From Syntrophorhabdaceae bacterium (GTDB lineage Bacteria; Desulfobacterota; Syntrophorhabdia; Syntrophorhabdales; Syntrophorhabdaceae): a stretch of DNA of 64,000 nucleotides. The stretch is from the NCBI GenBank assembly GCA_028698615.1, contig JAQVWF010000008.1:24484-88483 (forward strand), written 5' to 3'. Both the position numbers and the translations under genes were made by a program. The notes beneath the pieces are model-generated. The model searched no databases, had not been told where the DNA came from, and saw only the letters and a program-made list of their open reading frames with translations. Below are positions 34,946 through 43,501 of this stretch, one piece after another (the first letter of the stretch is position 1; each line of letters starts with the position of its first letter).

Positions 34946-36927
34946 GGACGGACCTCCACCACGATGCGTGTCCCTTTCCCGGGAACACTCTCTATCATGC
35001 ATTTACCCCCTATGGATATCGCCCGCTCGGATATGTTCGCCAGACCCCAGGTGTCCCTTTTCTTAGAGCGATGCATCTGTGCCCTGTCAAACCCCACCCC
35101 ATTGTCCTCGACGACGAGCTTCACCCCTTCCGAGTTGCTCTCGAGGAGGATGGACACCATCGTCGCGCCGGAATGCTTGACCACATTGTTCAGGGCCTCC
35201 TGGATGATCCGGAACAATGACGTTTCGGTATGCATGCCGGGACGGGAAACAAGGTCCTCCCCGACGACATTCACCGTGACACCCGTGCGTTCCCTGAATT
35301 GCCCGGCATACCACCTGATGGCTGCGAAAAGCCCGTAGTCGTCGAGCACAGGCGGGCGCAGCTGAGCCATGACGTCGCGAATGCTTGCCGTCGTATCCTC
35401 GATAAGGGACATGGAATCGGCGATCCTGGCTTCGAGGGCGTCCACATCCTTCATCGACAGCTTGGTCCTCATGATATTGAGATTGAGTCCCAGCGCGGTC
35501 AGGTTCTGGCCGACGAGGTCGTGGAGTTCGCTCGCTATCCTTCGCCGTTCCAGGTTCTCAGCCTCGGAGAGCTTTTTCGAAACGGCCATGAGCTGCGCGT
35601 TCGTTCGTTCGAGTTCGACCGTCCTCAACTGGACCAGTTTTTCCAGCTTGCCCTGGTACCTTTCAAGGGCCCGTTCATATTCGACCCTGTCCGTTATGTC
35701 TTCCCCGGAACTGAGCAGGCCCGTTATGTTTTCCGATTCATCCCGAAGAAGGGTGTAATGCCAGGCAACGATGCGCTCCTTGCCCTGTGCCGTCAGGACC
35801 GCGCTCTCGCGGTACTCGATGCCTTCCGTCTGTCCCGAGAGAAAGCGTGAAAAAAATAGGCGCTCCTCCTTTCTGTCGAAGGGAGGCACAAAGGCCTCGA
35901 GCCAGTTGCACCCGACAGCCGTGGGCCCGTCACAACCGAGTATCTCGCATCCCCTCCTGTTGATGAGAACAACCCTTTCCGAAACATCGATGACAACGAA
36001 GAGGATTCCCGCGATACTGAGATAGGTCTCAGCCCGGTTCTTCTCAACAAGCAGCCTCTCCTCGCTTTGTTTCAGGTCACGCAATATGAGGCTGTATGGC
36101 TGCTCAAGTCCCGTCTTGATCATCGCATGGTACAGGAGATAGTAGGACGCCAGCTTGAAGTAGTGTCCTGTGAGATTGAAGACCCCGTATACGTCCACAT
36201 AAAAGGTGAATGTCAGCTCCGAAGCAATCGTGCAGATGATGGATGCGACGATGAGCATCAGTATGTTGTGGTCGAAAGCATCGCGCCGGATCATGAGGGC
36301 GGCTATGGCGGCGATGAGGAACATTATGATGAGATACTCGCTGAACACCTTGAAATGCGTCAGCCCTGAGCCTTCCGCGAAGCAGACGGGAAAGACCGGG
36401 TATCCGAATATCGACACAAGGATGGCGGACGATCCCGCGAGATAGATCACAAATATCGGCAGAGGGTCCATTTTCTTCCCGATCAACATCGGGGAAACAA
36501 GAAGAGAGATGCCCTGAACGTACCTTCCGGCTATCCACAACTGGGTCGCCAGATTCGCCCCGGGCAGGGAAAAGATGTTCATGCCCCTGTATGCCAGAAT
36601 ATGAGCGACATCGAAAACACCGACAAAGAAGTAAGAGATCCCAAGGAAGAGCAGGAAGTTGTTTCCGATGAATCTCCGGGAATTCCAGGCGAACATGAAT
36701 ATCCCGAAGGCTATGACAACACAAAAGAGCTCGACAAGACCGTGGAACAGGAGATAACTGTACAGGCTGGCCAGATACAGACCGGATGCAATGGCTGCAA
36801 CGAGCGCTATCGCGGCAACTCTCCTCAACCCGCGTCCCCCTTTTTCTCCGAAACGACCCGCGACACTCAATATCAGTTCATATAAAGGATTATCAATAAT
36901 AGTAATATGCTTCCCGGAAATCCGCAA
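34942..36927 (-). CDS. MASE3-PAS-HisKA_3 membrane sensor histidine kinase
   Basis: A 661-residue kinase. Residues ~35-275 form a membrane-embedded MASE3-type sensor with about seven helices (FIGNNFLLFLGISYFFVG and AHILAYRGMNIF are typical). A PAS domain follows (about 295-415, with a Cys in NRRGCEILGC), then a coiled coil and a HisKA_3 domain with H-box ASELHDLVGQN (His469). The HATPase has IQEALNNVVKHS, VEDNGVGFD and a TWGLANISER lid. It is co-transcribed with the coupled NarL regulator. The signal is unknown; MASE3 kinases are thought to sense membrane-linked or small-molecule cues. Confidence 0.93.
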   Translation of the reverse strand: MRISGKHITIIDNPLYELILSVAGRFGEKGGRGLRRVAAIALVAAIASGLYLASLYSYLLFHGLVELFCVVIAFGIFMFAWNSRRFIGNNFLLFLGISYFFVGVFDVAHILAYRGMNIFSLPGANLATQLWIAGRYVQGISLLVSPMLIGKKMDPLPIFVIYLAGSSAILVSIFGYPVFPVCFAEGSGLTHFKVFSEYLIIMFLIAAIAALMIRRDAFDHNILMLIVASIICTIASELTFTFYVDVYGVFNLTGHYFKLASYYLLYHAMIKTGLEQPYSLILRDLKQSEERLLVEKNRAETYLSIAGILFVVIDVSERVVLINRRGCEILGCDGPTAVGCNWLEAFVPPFDRKEERLFFSRFLSGQTEGIEYRESAVLTAQGKERIVAWHYTLLRDESENITGLLSSGEDITDRVEYERALERYQGKLEKLVQLRTVELERTNAQLMAVSKKLSEAENLERRRIASELHDLVGQNLTALGLNLNIMRTKLSMKDVDALEARIADSMSLIEDTTASIRDVMAQLRPPVLDDYGLFAAIRWYAGQFRERTGVTVNVVGEDLVSRPGMHTETSLFRIIQEALNNVVKHSGATMVSILLESNSEGVKLVVEDNGVGFDRAQMHRSKKRDTWGLANISERAISIGGKCMIESVPGKGTRIVVEVRP

Positions 36928-36970
36928 GAAAGATTCGGGGAAGACAATTGCATGGGCGGGACAATGCAGA

Positions 36971-39229
36971 TCAATCGGTAGATTGGCGGCTGTCTTTTCT
37001 TTGGTTATTTTTCTTCTGCATTGCTTCCCTCAATCTCTCGGCGAGGAGGGTGTAGCGCCTGCGGGGTCTGTCGTTGTGTATCGCTATGGAAAGGGCCTTC
37101 TTTGTCCCGATGAGATAGACAAGCTTCTTTCCCCGCGTGATCGCCGTGTAAAGGAGATTCCTTTGCAGGAGGAGATAATGCTGTGTCAGGAGGGGCATGA
37201 CCACAACGGGATATTCGCTCCCCTGCGATTTGTGGACCGAGATGGCGTAGGCCAGGATCAGTTCGTCGAGATCATTGAAGTCGTAGGAGACAACCTTTCC
37301 GTCAAATTCAACGCTGAGTTCCTGGACCTCCCTGTCTATGGCGATGACCCGTCCGATGTCTCCGTTGTAAACATCCTTTTCATAGTTGTTCCGTGTCTGG
37401 AGCACCTTGTCGCCCCTTTTGAAGAACCTGCCGCCCCGTGATATCCCGTCTGTGGACCTGTTCAATGTCTCCTGGAGGCGCACGTTCATATTCGACACGC
37501 CAACCACACCGCGATGCATGGGCGTCAAGACCTGGATGTCGTTCGATGGGTGAAAACCGAAGCGGGAGGGTATCATATCCTTGCAGAGGTCAACGACATA
37601 CCGCAGGACTTCGTCGGGATCCTCAATATCGACAAAGAAAAAGTCGTGGCCCTGTCCGGCGTGTTTCTCGAGAAAGGGCATCTCGCCGCCGTTTATGCGA
37701 TGGGCGTTTACGATGATCATGCTCCTCGTCGATTGCCGGAATATCTCAGCCAGCCGAACGGTTCCGACGCACCCCGAGGCAATGATGTCATTGAGAACGC
37801 TTCCGGGGCCGACGGACGGAAGCTGGTCCACGTCCCCGACAAGAACGAGGCTGGCCGTGGGCGGCACCGCCTTCAGAAGATGGTACATGAGGGGGACATC
37901 GACCATGGATGCCTCATCGATCACGATGAGCCCCGCATCGAGAGGGTTCGATTCGTTGCGCTTGAATCCTCCGTCGGAAGATGCGTTTGACGGGGCATAT
38001 TCCAGCAGGCGGTGTATGGTCTTTGCCTCGGCCCCGGTGGCCTCCGTCATTCTCTTTGCCGCCCTGCCCGTCGGGGCCGCCAGCAGCACCTTCTGCCCTG
38101 TCTTGCCGGCAATTCCGATGATCCCCTTTATGATGGTCGTCTTCCCCGTTCCCGGACCTCCCGTTATGACCAGCACTTTTTGTTCCAGGGAAGCCCGGAC
38201 CGCATCGAGCTGTCTTTCAGAAAAAGTGACCTCCTGGTTGCCCTCGACCCACCTCAGGGCTTCCCCAACGTTGAGGAGGCGTAATTGCCTGGGAACAGTC
38301 GCAAGCTTGCTCAAAAGCTCCGCTATCCCCCTCTCTGAAACATAAAGGGGCGCGAGGTAGACGATCCCGCCCGTGTAATTCGCGGTCATGCCGGGGAATG
38401 CCCCCGGGTCGTCGATGATCACTTTCCCCTGCGCGGCAAGCCTTGAAAGAGCATCGGAAATCTTCCCCCCTTCGACCTCGAGCACCTCGCTGCATTTGTC
38501 GACAAGGAGACTGCAAGGAAAGAAGATGTGTCCTTCGCTGGAGAGCTGTCCCAGCACATAGAGAATGCCCGTTTCGATCCGAAGGGGTGCTTCCTTTCCG
38601 ATGCCGAGCTTCCCCGCTATGCTGTCGGCGGTAAGAAAGCCTATGCCGAATATGTCAACCGCCAGCCTGTATGGATTCTCGCTTACTATCCTGACGGCGT
38701 CGCCGCCGTAGAAACGATAGATCTTCGCGGCATAGGCGGGACTGACGCCGTTGCCCTGGAGAAAGACCATGACATTGCGGACCTCTTTCTGCTCCTCCCA
38801 GGCCTTCCTTATCATATCGACGCGCTTCCGTCCGATGCCGGGAACGTCGAGGATCTTGTCCATGTCCGTGTCGATGATGTCGAGTGTCGCTTCGCGGAAC
38901 CGGGTGACGAGCCTCTTTGCCATGACGGGCCCTATCCCCTTTATCATGCCCGAACCGAGATAACGTTCGATCCCTTTCACCGTGGCCGGCATGAGCGTCT
39001 CATAGGAGATCACCTTGAACTGTTCGCCCCATCGGGGATGGACCTCCCAGTTGCCCTTCAGCCGAAGGACCTCGCCGGGCACAACGGAATAGAGGGTGCC
39101 GACAACGGTAGCCAGGGAATTTCTTCCCTCAACTTTCACTTTCGCTATGGTATAATGGTTCTCTTCGTTGTAATATGTAACACGTTCCACCTGTGCCTTC
39201 ATTTCAGGGGGCGTAGTATTTTCAAACAT
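36971..39229 (-). CDS. recD2: RecD2-type ATP-dependent 5'-3' DNA helicase
   Basis: A 752-residue SF1B helicase; length fits RecD2, the form found without RecBC. The N-terminal ~300 residues hold an OB-like domain and a helix-hairpin-helix array (DIIDTDMDKILDVPGIGRKR). The helicase core then has Walker A in VITGGPGTGKTTI, the GRAAKRMTEATG motif Ia, Walker B in LIVIDEASMVD, the VGDVDQLPSVGPG motif III, and the late SVHKSQGSEYPVV motif. It probably acts in recombination or repair. It is followed after about 44 bases by the kinase gene on the same strand, which is probably a separate unit. Confidence 0.95.
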   Translation of the reverse strand: MFENTTPPEMKAQVERVTYYNEENHYTIAKVKVEGRNSLATVVGTLYSVVPGEVLRLKGNWEVHPRWGEQFKVISYETLMPATVKGIERYLGSGMIKGIGPVMAKRLVTRFREATLDIIDTDMDKILDVPGIGRKRVDMIRKAWEEQKEVRNVMVFLQGNGVSPAYAAKIYRFYGGDAVRIVSENPYRLAVDIFGIGFLTADSIAGKLGIGKEAPLRIETGILYVLGQLSSEGHIFFPCSLLVDKCSEVLEVEGGKISDALSRLAAQGKVIIDDPGAFPGMTANYTGGIVYLAPLYVSERGIAELLSKLATVPRQLRLLNVGEALRWVEGNQEVTFSERQLDAVRASLEQKVLVITGGPGTGKTTIIKGIIGIAGKTGQKVLLAAPTGRAAKRMTEATGAEAKTIHRLLEYAPSNASSDGGFKRNESNPLDAGLIVIDEASMVDVPLMYHLLKAVPPTASLVLVGDVDQLPSVGPGSVLNDIIASGCVGTVRLAEIFRQSTRSMIIVNAHRINGGEMPFLEKHAGQGHDFFFVDIEDPDEVLRYVVDLCKDMIPSRFGFHPSNDIQVLTPMHRGVVGVSNMNVRLQETLNRSTDGISRGGRFFKRGDKVLQTRNNYEKDVYNGDIGRVIAIDREVQELSVEFDGKVVSYDFNDLDELILAYAISVHKSQGSEYPVVVMPLLTQHYLLLQRNLLYTAITRGKKLVYLIGTKKALSIAIHNDRPRRRYTLLAERLREAMQKKNNQRKDSRQSTD

Positions 39230-39354
39230 GGTTAATAGTATCGGAAATCCGCCGATAATAAAAGTGAAACATGGGCCCGGGCCTTTTCGCTCGCAGCCGG
39301 CATGAAGTGAAGTAGAGACAGCCGCCCTGCTTCCAATCGTGGAGAAGACGCTTT

Positions 39355-39699
39355 ATGACGCGGTCAACATTCAATATAATACGCCATCAACTCTCGAGAC
39401 TGGTTGCCAACAACAGGGCACTGGTTCTCCACGAGGCGGACAAGATCACCGGTTTCATGCGGCTCCTCATGAAACCGCGAAACACGCAGGCAAAATGGAC
39501 GAAGGAGGAAAGAAGGCTCCTGAAGGCCCACCTCAGGCATCTGTCATACTACGTCCCCGCCCTGGTGATATTCGTGATGCCCTTCGGTTCTCTGCTCATT
39601 CCGCTCCTCGCCGAGATCCTCGACCGAAGAAAGGCCTTCCGCAAACCTGGGAAAGGCGGTCTCGAAACTGCGGGCAACGGCAGCCAGGCCACCCTCTAA
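39355..39699 (+). CDS. LETM1-like small membrane protein
   Basis: A 114-residue protein. After a basic/helical N-terminus (VLHEADKITGFMRLLMKP) comes WTKEERRLLKAHLRHLSYY and a hydrophobic helix PALVIFVMPFGSLLIPLLAEIL, ending DRRK and a Gly-rich tail. This combination of K-x-H-L-x-x-L ahead of a P-F-G-S-L-L-x-P-L-L membrane helix resembles the LETM1-like bacterial proteins related to the mitochondrial ion-exchange factor. The function in bacteria is unknown. The gene is alone, between divergent recD2 and the (p)ppGpp enzyme gene. The start has only a weak ribosome binding site. Confidence 0.72.
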   Translation: MTRSTFNIIRHQLSRLVANNRALVLHEADKITGFMRLLMKPRNTQAKWTKEERRLLKAHLRHLSYYVPALVIFVMPFGSLLIPLLAEILDRRKAFRKPGKGGLETAGNGSQATL

Positions 39700-39918
39700 T
39701 CCTGAAGAACACCTTTCTGTACCCCGCAATGTCACCCCTTATTACCGGTTGTCATTTGGCGCAGCATACGGTAATATAAAGATCAGGAAAAGCATGCGAT
39801 CAGAGATATCCCTCGCAGATAGTCAAGGAGACAAGCAAACACATTCCGGCCCATCTTTCCGTACGAAGGCACCTGTTTTTTTCGCAGCCCTGGTCCTGCG
39901 CCATAGACGGGAACACAT

Positions 39919-42057
39919 ATGATACGATTTAACGACATCGTCGACGAGGTTCTGACATACAACCCCGATGCCGATGTTGAGCTTCTCCAGAGGGCGTACA
40001 TATTTTCCGCCAAGGCGCATAAAGGACAGGTGCGCCTGTCCGGGGAGCCTTACCTGATACATCCTCTCGAGACAGCTTATACGCTGACGAAGATGAACCT
40101 CGACATCCCGAGCATAGTTTCGGGCCTCCTCCACGATACCATCGAGGATTCCTATGTGGACAAGAAGGAGATCGAAGAGTATTTCGGCAAAGAGATCGCC
40201 GAGCTTGTCGACGGCGTAACAAAGATAAGCAAGATCCCCCTCAAGACGTCGGAGGAATCGCGGGTTGAGAATTTCCGCAAGATGATCCTCGCCATGAGCA
40301 AGGACATCCGCGTGATCCTCGTCAAGCTGGCGGACCGGTACCATAACATGCAGACCCTCAATTTCCTCTCCGCGGAAAAACAGATCGAGATTGCCCGGGA
40401 AACCTTTGAGATATACGCTCCGCTGGCCCACAGGCTGGGCATAGAATGGCTCAGGGCCGAGTTGGAGGATGCGGCCTTCAAGTACCTCAAGGCGACGGAG
40501 TACAAGCTCATCGCCGAAAATATCGCTCAGAAGAAGAAGGAACGCGAAGCCTATATCAATGAGGTCATCGCGCTTCTGCGGCAAAAGCTCGACGAGTTCC
40601 ACCTTCAAGCCGACATCTTCGGAAGGGCCAAGCACCTCTATAGCATATACCGCAAGATGTCCGTGGAAGGCCTCAACATCGACGACATTTACGATATCAT
40701 CGCCTTCAGGGTGGTCGTGGAAACGATAAAGGAATGCTACGAGGCGCTCGGCATCATCCACGCCGCCTACAAGCCGATACCGGGCAAGTTCAGCGATTAT
40801 ATCGCCCTGCCCAAGGCCAACATGTACCAGTCGCTGCACACCAAGATCATAGGCCCCCACGGCGAAAAGATCGAGATCCAGATAAGGACGAGGGAGATGC
40901 ATCGCCTTGCCGAGGAAGGGATCGCCGCCCATTGGAAATACAAGGAAGGCCAGGTCTTCAACCCCAAGGAAGACAAGATCTTCGCCTGGCTCCGCCGGAT
41001 CATCGAATGGCAGCAGGAACTCAAGGACAACAAGGAGTTCATGGAGATCTTCAAGATCGACCTCTTTCCCGATGAGGTATACGTCTTCACGCCCAACGGT
41101 GATGTGCGGGAGCTTCCCAAGGGGGCTACACCCGTCGATTTCGCGTATGCCATCCACTCCGAACTGGGCCACCGGTGCGTCGGCGCCAAGGTGAACGGCA
41201 AGCTGGTACCCCTTCGATATACTCTCAAGAGCGGCGACACCGTGGAGATCATGTCGAGCCCCACGCACAAGCCGAGCAAGGACTGGCTGAGCTTCGTCTC
41301 CACCTCCAAGGCAAAGACGAAGATCAGGCAGTGGATCAAAACGGAACAGCGCGAAAAGAGCATCGAGCTTGGCCGCAGTCTTCTCGACAAGGAGCTGTCC
41401 AGGCACAGCATGAGCTTTTCCCGGCTCCTCAAGAACGGTGACTTCCTGCCGCTCGCCAAAGAGTTCAGTTTCGAGGCCGTCGATGACCTCTTTGCCGGCG
41501 TCGGTTACGGACTCTACACCCCGCTGCAGGTCGTGGGCAAGATCATCCCCGAGACGGAAAAGCCCGTCGGAAAGATCAAGACAATAATCAGTTCGTTAAA
41601 GAAGGGGCGCGACAACGCAATAAAGATCAAGGGTATCGATGGTCTCGTCATACGCTTTGCACGATGCTGCAATCCCATCCCGGGCGACAACATCATCGGC
41701 TTCATAACCCGGGGGCGCGGCCTCACGGTGCACGTCGGAGACTGCCCGAACGTCCACACATACGACGAGCAGCGAAAGGTGGAGGTCAGCTGGCAGCTCA
41801 GCAAGGACTACACCTTCCCCGTAAGGTTCAAGGTAACGGGGAGTGACCGGAAAGGACTTCTTTCCGATATCTCAAGCGTCATAGCCGCCAACAAGGTCAA
41901 CATCCTGAGCGCCCAGGCGATGACATATCCCGACAGGTCCGCGGCGGGCATCTACGAGGTGGAGATCGAACACATGTCCCAGTTGCAGAAGGTTATGAAA
42001 TCTATCCAGAAGATAAAGGGTGTGCGGTCAGTCGACAGGATGAGAAGTCTTACCTAG
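39919..42057 (+). CDS. relA: Bifunctional (p)ppGpp synthetase/hydrolase (RelA/SpoT family)
   Basis: A 712-residue stringent-response enzyme. The hydrolase HD domain carries HDTIED at residues 72-77 plus the upstream HKGQVR and downstream KLADRYHNM motifs, so hydrolysis should be active. The synthetase domain (about 230-360) has AKHLYSIYRKM, DIIAFRVVV, FSDYIALPKANMYQSLHT and IEIQIRTREMH. TGS (about 390-455, VYVFTPNGDVRELPKGATPVDFAY), a Cys-containing conserved region (RCCNPIPGD) and a C-terminal ACT domain (about 635-710) complete the Rel/SpoT layout. It makes and degrades the alarmone under starvation. It is probably monocistronic. Confidence 0.97.
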   Translation: MIRFNDIVDEVLTYNPDADVELLQRAYIFSAKAHKGQVRLSGEPYLIHPLETAYTLTKMNLDIPSIVSGLLHDTIEDSYVDKKEIEEYFGKEIAELVDGVTKISKIPLKTSEESRVENFRKMILAMSKDIRVILVKLADRYHNMQTLNFLSAEKQIEIARETFEIYAPLAHRLGIEWLRAELEDAAFKYLKATEYKLIAENIAQKKKEREAYINEVIALLRQKLDEFHLQADIFGRAKHLYSIYRKMSVEGLNIDDIYDIIAFRVVVETIKECYEALGIIHAAYKPIPGKFSDYIALPKANMYQSLHTKIIGPHGEKIEIQIRTREMHRLAEEGIAAHWKYKEGQVFNPKEDKIFAWLRRIIEWQQELKDNKEFMEIFKIDLFPDEVYVFTPNGDVRELPKGATPVDFAYAIHSELGHRCVGAKVNGKLVPLRYTLKSGDTVEIMSSPTHKPSKDWLSFVSTSKAKTKIRQWIKTEQREKSIELGRSLLDKELSRHSMSFSRLLKNGDFLPLAKEFSFEAVDDLFAGVGYGLYTPLQVVGKIIPETEKPVGKIKTIISSLKKGRDNAIKIKGIDGLVIRFARCCNPIPGDNIIGFITRGRGLTVHVGDCPNVHTYDEQRKVEVSWQLSKDYTFPVRFKVTGSDRKGLLSDISSVIAANKVNILSAQAMTYPDRSAAGIYEVEIEHMSQLQKVMKSIQKIKGVRSVDRMRSLT

Positions 42058-42060
42058 AAT

Positions 42061-42247
42061 CAAATAACCAATCACCACATTCCAATAACCAAAGAAAAGG
42101 CAATAGCTAACGACAAAACATACAGGAAACTCTCAGACGCGAAAGAATTGCGATCAACGAAGCGGCGCTCTTCGTTTGGTTATTGATCATTGGTAATTGG
42201 TCACTGCTCTGTTCTATTGGTTATTGAGATTTGGTGATTGGTTACTC
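42061..42247. repeat. GGTTATTG-type dispersed repeat, locus 1
   Basis: The spacer between the (p)ppGpp gene and rpmB holds a left arm (42061-42096, containing AACCAATCACC and CCAATAACCAAAG) and two right-hand units (42177-42206 and 42218-42247) with GGTTATTG, then ATTGG or ATTTGGTGATTGG. The right units are near-complements of the left arm. Related units occur at 52454-52557. Confidence 0.7.
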
Positions 42248-42254
42248 TCTTCTC

Positions 42255-42446
42255 TCAGACCGCCTTTTGAAAATTGCCTTTCTTGATACACTTTGTGCAG
42301 AGTCTTGCCTTGCGGGTTTCGCCGTCCTTCACAATGCGGACGGTCTGCAGGTTCGGCAGCCATTCCCTCTTGCTCTTATTGTTGGCGTGGCTGACGCTGT
42401 TACCGTTTTGTTTTCTCTTTCCGCATATATCACAGATCCTTGCCAT
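42255..42446 (-). CDS. rpmB: 50S ribosomal protein L28
   Basis: A 63-residue zinc-binding L28 of the C+ type: Cys pairs CDIC (residues 5-8) and CTKC (residues 50-53) form the ribbon. The internal NSVSHANNKSKREWLPNLQTVR segment is the standard L28 signature. It is part of the large ribosomal subunit. The gene stands apart from rpmG and other ribosomal genes here, which is common in deltaproteobacteria. Confidence 0.97.
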   Translation of the reverse strand: MARICDICGKRKQNGNSVSHANNKSKREWLPNLQTVRIVKDGETRKARLCTKCIKKGNFQKAV

Positions 42447-42949
42447 TTTTGACCTCCTGACCTAAGTCCAGATGCATTTTCTTCTTAAAGACAAAGATTT
42501 TACTCGCTTAGGCAACGTATGTCAATAGTTTTGTCCTCGCCCCCGTGAGGCTGGATGCCCGGAACGTCACGGCAACTCAACATGGAGGACTTGTCCGACA
42601 GGTCCTGCAGGTCGCACCGCCGCAGGGCCCGAAACCCGCGTATCTTTCCCCGAATTCTCCAATTCGCCCGCCCTCAATGATATCAAGAGGATGAACACTC
42701 CCGCCTTCGTGTCGAATCTGAAACTCATGAAAATGATTGGTCAAACATTACCGAAACCTATTCATGACACAAATGCATGGGTAAAGTGAATTATCTCTAT
42801 AAGTATTGAAATCACTCCTGTTTTCTTCCTGCCCAAACACAAGGCAATAAGGGCAAAGTCCTTTACCATCATTAGCTTGGGAACCCATTTCCACAATTTT
42901 TCAACAGGAAATCCACAATCGTTGTGGAAAACACCGCAAACGGTGAGCG
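42447..42949. other. Long spacer with DnaA-box-like cluster
   Basis: About 500 bases upstream of rpmB and downstream of the DUF192 gene. Towards its end (42887-42930) are three 9-mers resembling DnaA boxes: ATTTCCACA (42887), AAATCCACA (42909) and, on the other strand, TTTTCCACA (42922-42930). The last two form a near-palindrome CCACAA-TCG-TTGTGG. An AT-rich stretch lies at 42785-42830. No gene is supported. Confidence 0.35.
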
Positions 42950-43444
42950 TCAGCGGGGGGCGCCAATTCTGCCGAATCGTGCCGTTATCCCCGGAACGAT
43001 GGAGCATTCCTTCGCTTCGCCTGCGTTGACCTCGAAAATGTACCGCACCGGATAGCGGGAGCTGATCTGCGTCTCGTCGCGGGGCCGGGCGCCCCGGTGG
43101 ACATGGACCACCTGGTACCGCCCGTTAATAAAGATCAGGTCCAGGGGGATATACGTATTCTTCATCCAAAAATGATGCATGTCATCCCGGTCGTTAATAA
43201 AAAGCATACCAGTGCGCCGCCTTATGGATGTTCTGAACATCAATCCCTGAGCCTGCTGCCGAGGGGTCACCGCCAGTTCCGCCTCAAAGCGGCAGAGCTC
43301 TTCCTTGTTCCTGTCAAAGAAGATGACATGCACACCGGGCAGGTCTTCCGGGTGTGCGGGAATAACGGCGACCACCATCACACAGATCAACACCAGGCAA
43401 AGATTCCGAGCGGCGCCCGCCACAGTGCTTTTCATGGATAACAT
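42950..43444 (-). CDS. DUF192 secreted protein
   Basis: 164 residues from ATG 43444, or 161 from ATG 43435; neither has a clear ribosome binding site. A signal peptide (NLCLVLICVMVVAVIPA) precedes a DUF192 domain. Characteristic pieces are ELAVTPRQQAQGLMFR, the GMLFIND segment, HHFWMKNTYIPLDLIFI and the PVRYIFEVNAGEAKE end. DUF192 proteins are small, exported and uncharacterised; they often occur alone as here. It lies downstream of the CoA-disulfide reductase gene on the same strand with a gap of about 58 bases. Confidence 0.88.
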   Translation of the reverse strand: MLSMKSTVAGAARNLCLVLICVMVVAVIPAHPEDLPGVHVIFFDRNKEELCRFEAELAVTPRQQAQGLMFRTSIRRRTGMLFINDRDDMHHFWMKNTYIPLDLIFINGRYQVVHVHRGARPRDETQISSRYPVRYIFEVNAGEAKECSIVPGITARFGRIGAPR

Positions 43445-43501
43445 GTGCTAATGGTGCTCCAGTGCCGACAAAAAGTCAAGGTATCGACCCAGGCGATTGG
43501 C

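Noticed and set aside
39823..41406. 527-codon open frame on the minus strand opposite the (p)ppGpp enzyme
   Set aside because: Antisense shadow; all domains of the RelA/SpoT protein are intact on the plus strand.
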